From: CANDOC01 sp965261725
GTDB taxonomy: Bacteria; Pseudomonadota; Gammaproteobacteria; Pseudomonadales; Endozoicomonadaceae
Length of the DNA: 64,000 bases
NCBI GenBank assembly: GCA_965261725.1
Contig: CBDHDU010000044.1
Span: 186,001 to 250,000, forward strand
Direction of reading: 5' to 3'
Shown here: piece after piece, positions 8,324-16,468 of the stretch
Numbering within the stretch: the stretch's first letter is position 1
Layout: every line of letters begins with the position of its first letter
Notes under the pieces: model-generated
The model's input: the letters and a program-made list of their open reading frames with translations, nothing else
Databases searched by the model: none
Told to the model about the DNA's origin: nothing
Position numbers and translations under genes: made by a program

Positions 8324-9439
8324 ATCCTCCTGAATTCGAAGATTGCAGGACAAAGAATCAGGTTCTTCGTCATTATTTCCTGATTCCAGTTTAATCATCA
8401 GGCGCAGATCATTAGCTGAATCGGCATGAGCCAGAGCATCTTCATAAGTAATTACATTTTCCCTGTACAGCTGATACAGAGCCTGATCAAAGGTCTGCAT
8501 ACCACTTTCTGGAGAACGTGACATTAGTCCTTTAAGCAAATGAATATCACCTTTTCTGATCATATCAGCTGCTAAAGGTGTATTTCTCAGTATTTCTACC
8601 GCAACTTTTGAACCATTCCCATCAGATTTTTTTACTAGCTGCTGGGCAATCACCGCCTTAAGATTAAGAGATAAATCCATCCATATCTGCTGATGCTGGT
8701 CCGGCGGAAAAAAGTGAATAATGCGCTCAATGGCCTGATCAGCATTATTGGCGTGCAGTGTTGCCAGACAAAGATGCCCGGTTTCTGCAAAGGTCAGCGC
8801 ATATTCCATGGTTTCGCGGGTACGCACTTCACCAATCATGATGACATCCGGCGCCTGACGCAGGGTGTTTTTAAGCGCCACTTCAAAGCTTTCGGTATCA
8901 ATGCCGACTTCCCGCTGGGTGACAATACTCTGCTGGTGTTCGTGAACATATTCAATCGGGTCTTCAATACTGACGATATGACCGCTGGTAGTGGCACTGC
9001 GATGTTCAATCATCGAAGCTAGTGAAGTAGATTTACCTGAACTGGTCGCTCCTACAAAAATCACCAGTCCACGCTTGGTCATGGCAAGCTCTTTGATGAC
9101 TTCGGGTAAGCCCAGTTCATCCATTGGGGGGATATGGCTTTCAATCCGTCGTACAACCATCCCGACCAGATTGCGTTGCACAAAGGCACTTACCCTGAAT
9201 CTCCCTATCCCTTCGGGACTGATAGCAAAGTTACATTCGTTAGTTGTTTTGAATTCTTCAAGCTGCGGCTCTGTCATTAGCCCTTCAACGACGTCCTGCG
9301 TATTCTTCGCTGTCAGTGAGGCTTTACCGATATTCATCAGCTTGCCATTCACTTTCAGACTCGGTGGAAAGCCTGCCGTAATGAACATATCGGAAGCTTT
9401 TTTATCCACCATCAACTGCAGTAGAAGAGTGATATCCAT
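8318..9439 (-). CDS. pilU: Type IV pilus retraction ATPase PilU
   Basis: 373-residue hexameric AAA-type ATPase that acts with PilT to retract type IV pili (twitching motility). The N-terminal segment MDITLLLQLMVDKKASDMFITAGFPPSLKVNG is typical. The Walker A lies near residue 130 and reads GATSSGKST, with Ser at the place usually held by Gly. It still meets GxxxxGK[ST]. The Asp box, Walker B DVIMIGEVR and His box TGHLCLATLHANN are intact. It lies downstream of pilT on the same strand with a 22-base gap and is probably co-transcribed. The truncated duplicate at 5783 keeps the canonical Gly. Confidence 0.95.
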   Translation of the reverse strand: MDITLLLQLMVDKKASDMFITAGFPPSLKVNGKLMNIGKASLTAKNTQDVVEGLMTEPQLEEFKTTNECNFAISPEGIGRFRVSAFVQRNLVGMVVRRIESHIPPMDELGLPEVIKELAMTKRGLVIFVGATSSGKSTSLASMIEHRSATTSGHIVSIEDPIEYVHEHQQSIVTQREVGIDTESFEVALKNTLRQAPDVIMIGEVRTRETMEYALTFAETGHLCLATLHANNADQAIERIIHFFPPDQHQQIWMDLSLNLKAVIAQQLVKKSDGNGSKVAVEILRNTPLAADMIRKGDIHLLKGLMSRSPESGMQTFDQALYQLYRENVITYEDALAHADSANDLRLMIKLESGNNDEEPDSLSCNLRIQEDS

Positions 9440-9461
9440 AACGATCTTGTCCTGCTAATAA

Positions 9462-10499
9462 TCAGGAAAAGTTTTCCGGATTCTTGGCTTTTTCCCGGGC
9501 GGTATCATTGGTAATCAGTCCCTGAGCTACCAGCGATTCAAGACACTGATCCAGTGTTTGCATTCCCAACCCGGCGCCGGTCTGAATGGCTGAATACATC
9601 TGGGCAATTTTGTCTTCACGAATCAGATTTCTGATCGCGGAGGTGCCAATCATGATTTCATGAGCAGCAACCCGCCCACCGCCATTCTTTTTAAGCAGTG
9701 TTTGAGAAATAACTGCTTGCAGTGATTCCGACAGCATGGAGCGCACCATCGCCTTTTCTTCTGCCGGAAATACATCCACAACTCTGTCGATAGTTTTGGC
9801 AGCGGAAGTCGTATGCAATGTGCCAAAAACAAGATGACCGGTTTCTGCCGCAGTCAGCGCCAGCCTGATTGTTTCCAGATCCCGCATCTCACCCACCAGA
9901 ATAATATCCGGGTCTTCCCGCAGCGCAGAACGCAGCGCATCACTGAAACTGTGGGTATCCCGGTGAACTTCACGCTGGTTAATCAGGCATTTCTTAGATT
10001 CATGGACAAATTCAATCGGGTCTTCAATCGTCAGCAAATGTTCATACTGATTTTCATTGATGTAATCCAGCAGCGCTGCCAGCGTTGTACTTTTGCCTGA
10101 GCCGGTTGGCCCGGTTACCAGCACAAGGCCGCGTGGCGTATCCGCAATTTTTTTGAAGATCGCCCCCATACCAAGATCTTCCATAGTCAGAACCTTGGTG
10201 GGAATGGTTCTGAAAACAGCTGCCGAGCCCCGGTTCTGATTGAAAGCATTGACCCGAAAACGGGCAACACCGGGGACTTCAAAAGAAAAATCCGTTTCCA
10301 GTCTGTCCTCATATTCCTTGCGTTGCTGATCATTCATGATGTCATAGATCAGCGAATGCACTTCTTTATGATCCAGCGCTGGCAGGTTGATCCGGCGTAC
10401 ATCGCCATCCACCCGGATCATCGGCGGCAATCCGGCAGAGAGGTGTAGATCTGAAGCGCCCTGTTTGGCGCTGAAGGCGAGCAGTTCTGTGATATCCAT
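9462..10499 (-). CDS. pilT: Type IV pilus twitching motility ATPase PilT
   Basis: 345-residue retraction ATPase. Motifs seen are GASDLHLSAGLPPMIRVDG at the N-terminus, Walker A GPTGSGKSTTL near residue 130, Walker B DIILVGEMRDLET, His box TGHLVFGTLHT and the C-terminal AIRNLIRE motif needed for retraction. It is divergent from yggS (10657), the same arrangement as in Pseudomonas, and is first in the pilT-pilU pair. Confidence 0.98.
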   Translation of the reverse strand: MDITELLAFSAKQGASDLHLSAGLPPMIRVDGDVRRINLPALDHKEVHSLIYDIMNDQQRKEYEDRLETDFSFEVPGVARFRVNAFNQNRGSAAVFRTIPTKVLTMEDLGMGAIFKKIADTPRGLVLVTGPTGSGKSTTLAALLDYINENQYEHLLTIEDPIEFVHESKKCLINQREVHRDTHSFSDALRSALREDPDIILVGEMRDLETIRLALTAAETGHLVFGTLHTTSAAKTIDRVVDVFPAEEKAMVRSMLSESLQAVISQTLLKKNGGGRVAAHEIMIGTSAIRNLIREDKIAQMYSAIQTGAGLGMQTLDQCLESLVAQGLITNDTAREKAKNPENFS

Positions 10500-10656
10500 A
10501 TCGTTTTCTGCTATCCGGTCTTATTCTGGTAATCTGAATCTGGTTTACGGAGTAAAGCGGGTAAATGGGCAATCTTTTCACCCCTATCTTTTTACCCTAG
10601 CTTATTGCAGCATGCATAGCTCTGAAACATCGAGTGATGCCTGAGTCCACAAGCCA

Positions 10657-11352
10657 ATGGAATCCATGCAACAAAACATCGACCGGGTGAATAACCGGAT
10701 TACAGCCGCAATTGAAAGCAGTGGCAGAACAGATGACGTCACTTTGCTGGCCGTCAGCAAAACCAAACCCGCCAGCCAGATTCGGACGGCATGGGAATGT
10801 GGACAACGCCACTTCGGGGAAAGCTACCTGCAGGAGAGTGTGAACAAAATTCAGGAACTTGCAGACCTGAAAGACATAGTCTGGCACTTTATTGGCCCAA
10901 TCCAGTCCAACAAAACCCGCCCGATTGCCGAGCACTACGACTGGGTACACAGTGTCGACCGTCTCAAAATAGCCCGCAGACTCAGTGAACAACGGTCAGA
11001 TGACCTGCCTCCCCTTAATATCTGCCTGCAGGTTAATATCAGTAGGGAAGACAGCAAATCCGGTGCATTGCCGGAAGAAATCATATCAATCGCAGCAGAT
11101 GTGGTCAGCTTACCGAATATTCGCCTGCGTGGCCTGATGGCGATTCCACAAGCCAGTGAGAGTACTGAGCAGCAGCGCTTGCCTTTCCGCCAAATGGCCC
11201 AATTATTAAAAGAGCTGCAGCAACAGTATCCTGACGCTCAACTTGATACCCTCTCCATGGGGATGAGTGGCGACCTTGAAGCTGCCATTATGGAAGGTTC
11301 AACAATCGTACGGGTAGGCACCGCCCTGTTCGGCGCACGGAATTATCAGTAA
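10657..11352 (+). CDS. yggS: PLP homeostasis protein YggS (PLPBP/PROSC family)
   Basis: 231-residue PLP-binding protein with an alanine-racemase-like TIM barrel that keeps vitamin B6 and amino-acid pools in balance. The PLP lysine lies in VTLLAVSKTKPASQI, and HFGESYLQE, WHFIGPIQSNK, LRGLMAIPQ and the phosphate-binding GMSGDLEAAI are present. The usual neighbour proC is missing; yggT follows directly. Confidence 0.96.
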   Translation: MESMQQNIDRVNNRITAAIESSGRTDDVTLLAVSKTKPASQIRTAWECGQRHFGESYLQESVNKIQELADLKDIVWHFIGPIQSNKTRPIAEHYDWVHSVDRLKIARRLSEQRSDDLPPLNICLQVNISREDSKSGALPEEIISIAADVVSLPNIRLRGLMAIPQASESTEQQRLPFRQMAQLLKELQQQYPDAQLDTLSMGMSGDLEAAIMEGSTIVRVGTALFGARNYQ

Positions 11353-11414
11353 ACGGCCATGAATGGAAAACAACGTTTTCATGGTAAAAAACAATGACAG
11401 GAGACAACTAACTT

Positions 11415-12008
11415 ATGTCATCCATTGCTCAAACAATGAGCGTGATTCTTCAGGCTGTGGTCGGGCTTTATGTGATCGCGATTCTGATGCGCTTTCTGCT
11501 GCAGATAGTCCGTGCGGACTTTTATAACCCGATGTCTCAGGCCATTGTTAAGGCCACCGGCCCGCTGCTGAATCCGCTGCGACGGGTTATTCCCGGTGTA
11601 GGCGGGATTGACTTTGCCTCACTGGTACTCGCTTTTATTGTTGAAACCGTGCTGATTTACGGACTGCTGGCCTTGAAAGGTTATAGCCCGGTTCAGGTGC
11701 CCGTCAATCTAGCCCTTGGTGCTTCCCTGATTGGGTTGATGGACAGTCTGCTGAATATCTACACCTTTTCCATCATTATCATTGCTATTGCCAGCTGGGT
11801 TGCGCCTCAGAGCTATAATCCGGCGCTGATTCTGATGCACCAGATTATTGAACCACTGGCAGGACGCATCCGGAATGTGATTCCACCAATGGGAGGGTTG
11901 GACTTTTCCATCATGGTGCTGCTGCTCGGCATCTATGCTGTCAGAGGTATGCTGGTCACACCATTAGCCGCTGCACTCGGCGTTGGTGGGTTACGACTTC
12001 TGCTGTAA
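11415..12008 (+). CDS. yggT: YggT family membrane protein
   Basis: 197-residue integral membrane protein with two similar halves. Each half has two hydrophobic segments and an NPxxxP-type motif (DFYNPMSQAIVKATGPLLNP, and SYNPALILMHQIIEPL) followed by RxxIPxxGGxDFS/A. Family function is not well defined (osmotic tolerance or envelope roles have been proposed). It is 62 bases after yggS and is closed by a strong hairpin shared with znuB. Confidence 0.93.
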   Translation: MSSIAQTMSVILQAVVGLYVIAILMRFLLQIVRADFYNPMSQAIVKATGPLLNPLRRVIPGVGGIDFASLVLAFIVETVLIYGLLALKGYSPVQVPVNLALGASLIGLMDSLLNIYTFSIIIIAIASWVAPQSYNPALILMHQIIEPLAGRIRNVIPPMGGLDFSIMVLLLGIYAVRGMLVTPLAAALGVGGLRLLL

Positions 12009-12025
12009 CAAACCTTTCTCCTTAT

Positions 12026-12058
12026 ACAAAAATGCCACCTCTCGGGTGGCATTTTTGT
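12026..12058. terminator. Bidirectional terminator between yggT and znuB
   Basis: ACAAAAATGCCACC (12026-12039) pairs perfectly with GGTGGCATTTTTGT (12045-12058). The A-run and T-run on the two sides allow it to end transcripts from both directions. Confidence 0.92.
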
Positions 12059-12074
12059 AAGTGATTTAAACATC

Positions 12075-12866
12075 TCAAACTTGTGAACGTGGCAGCAGAA
12101 AAGAAAGCAGAAACATCGCAAAACCACTCACAACAACCGATGGCCCTGCCGGTGTATCCATAAACCAGGACAGGCTCAAACCACCCAGCACCGCACACAT
12201 CCCAATCAAGCTTGCACCTAAAGCCATCTGCTCCGGTGAACGGGCAAATCGGCGCGCTGTAGCCGGGGGAATAATCAGCATGGCTGTAATCAGCAAGACA
12301 CCCACAATTTTCATGGCAACAGCAATAACCAGAGCCACCAGTAACATCAGTGTCAGCTTGATTCGCTCAACCGGCACACCTTCCACCTGAGCCAGCTCTT
12401 CATGGACGGTGACAGCCAGCAAATCCCGCCAATACAGCTTCAATAGCAACAGTACCAGCAAACCTCCGCCATAAATCCACATCAGATCATTGGTGCTGAC
12501 CGCCAGCAAATCACCAAAAAGATAAGCCATCAGATCAATGCGCACAGAATCCATAAAGCTGACGGTCACCATACCCAGCGACAAGCTGCTATGAGCCAGT
12601 ATTCCCAACAGTGTGTCAGTCGCAATCGCCTTGCGTGACTGCAGAGAAACCAGAATCAGTGCCAGCATAAGGCAGCACAGTGCGACAGCAATATTGAGAT
12701 TCACATCAAACAGAAAGCCCAGCGCAACACCCAGCAGTGCCGAATGAGATAAAGTATCGCCAAAATAAGCCATCCGGCGCCAAACAACGAAGGATCCCAA
12801 TGGTCCGGCAATCAAGGCCACGCCCAGCCCTGCCAGTAAGGCATAAAAAATAAATTCAGGCATCAT
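12075..12866 (-). CDS. znuB: Zinc ABC transporter permease ZnuB
   Basis: Membrane permease of the high-affinity zinc importer, 263 residues with about eight hydrophobic segments. Typical motifs are GPLGSFVVWRRMAYFGDTLSHSALLGVALG and the later VVGVLLITAMLIIPPATAR (here KIVGVLLITAML). The frame is open to 12947, but the start at 12866 (MMPEFIFYALL) gives the usual family length and overlaps the znuC stop by 11 bases, suggesting translational coupling. It is the last gene of the zur-znuC-znuB operon. Confidence 0.94.
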   Translation of the reverse strand: MMPEFIFYALLAGLGVALIAGPLGSFVVWRRMAYFGDTLSHSALLGVALGFLFDVNLNIAVALCCLMLALILVSLQSRKAIATDTLLGILAHSSLSLGMVTVSFMDSVRIDLMAYLFGDLLAVSTNDLMWIYGGGLLVLLLLKLYWRDLLAVTVHEELAQVEGVPVERIKLTLMLLVALVIAVAMKIVGVLLITAMLIIPPATARRFARSPEQMALGASLIGMCAVLGGLSLSWFMDTPAGPSVVVSGFAMFLLSFLLPRSQV

Positions 12867-13599
12867 CGGCAGCAATGTTTCCGTGTAAATCATGAGAGTG
12901 ATCGTGATGATGGCTATAGACTGCCAGCTCATCAGATTCCTGACCAAACAGTTTCAGGTAAGCCGGATGGCGGCTGACACTGCTCGGATGGCCGGAACAG
13001 CAAATATGTTGCTGCAGGCAAATCACCTCATCGGTTGCCGCCATCACCAGATGCAAATCATGTGAGACCATCAATACGCCACAATCCAATTCATCCCGTA
13101 GCTGACGAATCAGGCGATACAACTCACGCTGCCCGGAAACATCAACACCTTGCACCGGTTCGTCCAGCACCAGCAGTTCGGGCTTTTGCAGCAATGCCCG
13201 GGCGAGGAGTACCCGCTGCATTTCTCCGCCGGAAATCATCTGCAGCGGACTCTTGGCCAGATGTGCAATACCGACATATTCCAGCGCTTCCAGTGCCGGT
13301 CGCTCGCAGTAGCGTGCCAGCTTCAAAAAGCGCTCAACGGTCAATGGTAACGTTGTTTCGATATGCAGTTTCTGCGGCATATAGCCAATGCGTAAGCCTG
13401 ATTTGATCTGGCGATTTCCCTGAGTGGCTTTCATCAAGCCCAGAACAACCCGCACCAGTGTTGTTTTACCGGCACCATTGGGGCCAATCAGCGTTGAAAT
13501 CCGGCCTGAATCCAGACTCATGCTGATATCTTTCAGGATTTCCCGTCCACTCAGCTGCACATAAATATTATCCAGTGTCAGTAATGTTTCCTGTGTCAT
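12856..13599 (-). CDS. znuC: Zinc ABC transporter ATPase ZnuC
   Basis: ABC ATPase with Walker A GPNGAGKTTLVR, signature ISGGEMQRVLLARALL, Walker B LLVLDEPVQGVD and the switch His in VSHDLHLVM. The His-rich C-terminus (SHHHDHSHD) is typical of zinc transporters. The start is placed at 13599 (MTQETLLTL), which overlaps the zur stop as ATGA. A frame nine codons longer exists but has no support. Length is 247 residues. Confidence 0.96.
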   Translation of the reverse strand: MTQETLLTLDNIYVQLSGREILKDISMSLDSGRISTLIGPNGAGKTTLVRVVLGLMKATQGNRQIKSGLRIGYMPQKLHIETTLPLTVERFLKLARYCERPALEALEYVGIAHLAKSPLQMISGGEMQRVLLARALLQKPELLVLDEPVQGVDVSGQRELYRLIRQLRDELDCGVLMVSHDLHLVMAATDEVICLQQHICCSGHPSSVSRHPAYLKLFGQESDELAVYSHHHDHSHDLHGNIAADDA

Positions 13600-14087
13600 G
13601 CTGAAGCATCCTGACAATTCGGGCACACCCCGGTAACTTCAACCATGGCTTTTTGCGGCAAAAAGCCATGCAGATCAGCCTGCTGCCGGATTCCCCGCAA
13701 TAACTGCTGGTTATCAATTTCCAGTGTTGTTCTGCAAAGATGGCAAATCAGGAAACAACCCTGATGAGAACAACAGGGATCTGAACAGCCAATATACGCA
13801 TTCAGGGTATTAATTCGGTGGATAAGCCCTTGCTCCAGCAGAAAATCCAAAGCCCGGTAAACAGTGGGAGGTGCAGCATTACGACCTTCTTCTTTCGCCA
13901 GTTCTGCCAGCAGGTCATAAGCGCCTACCGGTTTATGGTGCTGCCAGATAAGTTCAAGTACCCGACGACGTAACGGCGTCAGCCTGACATTATTGCTCTG
14001 ACACACATCATTCGCCCGCTCAACGGCATCATGAATGCAGCGTTTGTGATCATGGGATGCATAGACCGCCGTTGCTTCGGCAAGCAT
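13596..14087 (-). CDS. zur: Zinc uptake regulator Zur (Fur family)
   Basis: 163-residue Fur-family repressor that shuts off zinc uptake when zinc is plentiful. The winged-helix part has VRLTPLRRRVLELIWQHHKPVGAYDLL and PPTVYRALDFLLEQGLIHRI. The structural zinc site uses CHLC and CPNC. The leader CSDPCCSHQGCF is cysteine-rich, as in Zur. It is first in the operon with znuC and znuB, and a Zur-box palindrome lies 26 bases upstream. Unlike in Pseudomonas, no divergent znuA is present. Confidence 0.95.
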   Translation of the reverse strand: MLAEATAVYASHDHKRCIHDAVERANDVCQSNNVRLTPLRRRVLELIWQHHKPVGAYDLLAELAKEEGRNAAPPTVYRALDFLLEQGLIHRINTLNAYIGCSDPCCSHQGCFLICHLCRTTLEIDNQQLLRGIRQQADLHGFLPQKAMVEVTGVCPNCQDASA

Positions 14088-14112
14088 AGAAGAAACTCCG
14101 GTTATAATAATT

Positions 14113-14125
14113 GTTATAATATAAC
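14113..14125. promoter_or_regulatory. Zur box upstream of zur-znuC-znuB
   Basis: Perfect palindrome GTTATAATATAAC, matching the core of the known gammaproteobacterial Zur operator (GTTATAnTATAAC). It lies 26 bases before the zur start, so autorepression of the operon is expected. Confidence 0.9.
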
Positions 14126-14184
14126 ACTACTGATAACCGGATTCAGTGACAATTCAAAACTATAAAGGCTTACTGTGAACAATT

Positions 14185-15465
14185 TTAAATAGAACATGAA
14201 ACCAAAACAGGCTTATGCTCCTTTTTATTCACAGCCACGACATAGGGCTGTTTGGGAAAGACATCCTGTTGAGACGATAAGATCGGATTAACATAACGAC
14301 GGTGATGCCCAAACAGCTTTCTTTCCGACAGTTTTTCCCCACTGCGCCCTTTTAGAAGGGTCATTTTTTTCCCGCTTAATGTGACAACATCATTGCTGCC
14401 AAGAACCGTAACGCTCGGCCCGGTTAACGCCGGATGTATTTGGCTCCTCCAGGAATTCCGCCGTCTTAATAACTCTGCACGCAGCTTTACCTGGTGAGAA
14501 AATTGCGGAGAGCCTTCTGCTGATACCCATACCATATCAAGTACAACATCCTTCTTATTCTGGCTGCTGGTAAAGATAATCACATCTCCAGAAGGGGTGT
14601 TCAGACCTTTACTGCTTTCACTTCTTAAAACGTTCCATAGCGTGCTGTTTGCTTTTGAATCAACACGTTTTTCCCATATAAGCTGTTGATCAGGATACTT
14701 ACCACGGACTTTTACCATCCACGCTGAGTCTCTGTCCTTAAATCCTCCCCATCCCCAAACCAGATAATCATTAATACCAACCCGAACGACATTGTAAGGA
14801 ACAGCCATCTTTTGCTTGTAGCCAATATAAAACGGTGTTGTTGCTCCGGAGTTTCCTTGCTGGGTCTGGACAATCACTTGGCCATCCCTGAAATAAACTG
14901 TTTCGTTGAGCAGGGAGTACCCCAGGGGAGCTTCACGGAAGACCAGCCGGCTTCGCTCATCTTTCAGGGAAGAGGAATATACGGCAAGGTCAGGCCCGAT
15001 AAATGATCGCATGGCGCTATATATATGCTGCTGCCCCTGAGACTCACCAAATGCCCATACTTCTTGCTTTTCTTTACTGTGCACACTCGCCAGATGAATA
15101 TATCCACCGTTCCTTAAAGGATAAATCCAGTCAGGATAACCCTGCGTATACACCTGATTTTCATGACTACGGATGGCAGCTGTTCTTATATCACCGGTTT
15201 TAAAGTGCTTGAGTACAGCACCATCTCTGGTAAACCGGACAACATCCGTTACGCTGACAGGCTCTGATTTCTGAGCAAAGACAGCAAAGAATGTTGAATC
15301 AGGTAAAACATAAAAGTCCGCCGGATAGAGTGCATTTTTATCAAGCAAAGCATGGACTGTAACTTGCTGACAGCTATTCTGAGATTTTGCCTGCACTCCC
15401 CCTGAGGAAAGACTCAAAATCAAGTAGCATGATGTGATCAGGCTCGCAATAGTATTTCGTAACAT
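14185..15465 (-). CDS. Secreted protein of unknown function, possibly beta-propeller
   Basis: 426 residues with an N-terminal signal peptide (about 1-26, SLITSCYLILSLSSGGVQA). No catalytic motif was recognised. The mature part is rich in short beta-like segments with repeated W/G/D patterns (VWAFGESQGQQHIYS, YLVWGWGGFKDRDSAWMVKV, VITLSGKKM-type strands), which would fit a propeller fold, but I cannot assign a family. It stands alone between the zur operon and a methyltransferase gene. Confidence 0.7.
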   Translation of the reverse strand: MLRNTIASLITSCYLILSLSSGGVQAKSQNSCQQVTVHALLDKNALYPADFYVLPDSTFFAVFAQKSEPVSVTDVVRFTRDGAVLKHFKTGDIRTAAIRSHENQVYTQGYPDWIYPLRNGGYIHLASVHSKEKQEVWAFGESQGQQHIYSAMRSFIGPDLAVYSSSLKDERSRLVFREAPLGYSLLNETVYFRDGQVIVQTQQGNSGATTPFYIGYKQKMAVPYNVVRVGINDYLVWGWGGFKDRDSAWMVKVRGKYPDQQLIWEKRVDSKANSTLWNVLRSESSKGLNTPSGDVIIFTSSQNKKDVVLDMVWVSAEGSPQFSHQVKLRAELLRRRNSWRSQIHPALTGPSVTVLGSNDVVTLSGKKMTLLKGRSGEKLSERKLFGHHRRYVNPILSSQQDVFPKQPYVVAVNKKEHKPVLVSCSI

Positions 15466-15565
15466 GTTTCATTCCCTGAACATGATTCCGGCACACTCCC
15501 TGTGCACCATTTAGCTGGTTTTATTACGTTACCTTTTTGAACAGTGGCGTGTAAATGCCCTGCTG

Positions 15566-16345
15566 TCAGGGCTTTCTTGCCAGAATGCGTACCTGATCCC
15601 GATCCCCATGTTCAACAATCGGGTAATGAGGGGCAGGACCTTCTTCACAAAGCAGCACATCAAAGCCCATTTGACGAAATATCTCTCCCAGCTGCTCAGC
15701 AATAAAGAAATGAAAACATCGTCCGGGAATCTGCCGGATATGACCTGCAATCATTTCTTTCACTTCGGGCTCATCACGGCGATCTGCTGTCGCCTCTTCA
15801 AGTAGCTGGATATAGTCCATATAACCTGCAAGCCTGACAGGATTACGTTGTCTCTGACGTTCTACCCGTTGTTCCAGACCGGTTGACTGAAGCAGTTGTA
15901 CTTTGGTGGAAATACAGGTCAGGGCAATCAAGCCTCCTGGAGCCAGTAACCGATGCAGCTCCCAGATAGATGCAATAACATCCGGGTAAGGAAGAAAGTG
16001 AAAGACTTCTGCACACAAAATACCATCAAAGCTCGCATCATCGAAAGGCATAGCATCCGGCAGCAAACCATGAACCAGTTCCAACTGATTGCCAAATCGC
16101 CCTACCCACTGCGGATCATTCTGCAATGCAGATAACCTGTTTTCATCTATTTCGGTGGCAACAACCTGAGCCCCCCTTTCAAGCGCCAACTGAATATTAC
16201 AACCATTACCACACCCGATATCCAGTAATGGCCTCTGACCTTTCCAACATGAAATCCATTCATCAATCAGCACGCAGGGCATCCCGAAGGCAAAGCCCTG
16301 ACCATTGGGATTGGGTTCATACAGCGACTTTTTATTCTGTTCCAT
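15566..16345 (-). CDS. Class I SAM-dependent methyltransferase
   Basis: 259 residues. The SAM-binding motif I is LLDIGCGNGCNIQLAL (about residues 41-56), followed by the acidic strand VVATEID and motif II/III FDGILCAEVFHFLPYPD and LLAPGGLIALT. This is the Methyltransf_11 type fold. The substrate is unknown. The next gene on the other strand (16469) is divergent and could share the 123-base control region. Confidence 0.85.
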   Translation of the reverse strand: MEQNKKSLYEPNPNGQGFAFGMPCVLIDEWISCWKGQRPLLDIGCGNGCNIQLALERGAQVVATEIDENRLSALQNDPQWVGRFGNQLELVHGLLPDAMPFDDASFDGILCAEVFHFLPYPDVIASIWELHRLLAPGGLIALTCISTKVQLLQSTGLEQRVERQRQRNPVRLAGYMDYIQLLEEATADRRDEPEVKEMIAGHIRQIPGRCFHFFIAEQLGEIFRQMGFDVLLCEEGPAPHYPIVEHGDRDQVRILARKP

Positions 16346-16468
16346 TACATTGCCATCATTGTTGTTGGATTGGATGACTGGAAAGTATAGGCAGCCTACA
16401 CTTTATTCGATCAGCTATTACCTCCCTTCTGTCTTTCTCTTACCTTTGCCTGTAACGGATCGTCTCTT

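Larger units (their letters stand above)
6558..9092. repeat. Tandem duplication, copy B
   Basis: Second copy of the 2.5-kb unit. Its right end is continuous with the complete pilU 5' region, so this copy keeps the ancestral pilU and copy A keeps the ancestral ruvX. Confidence 0.95.
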
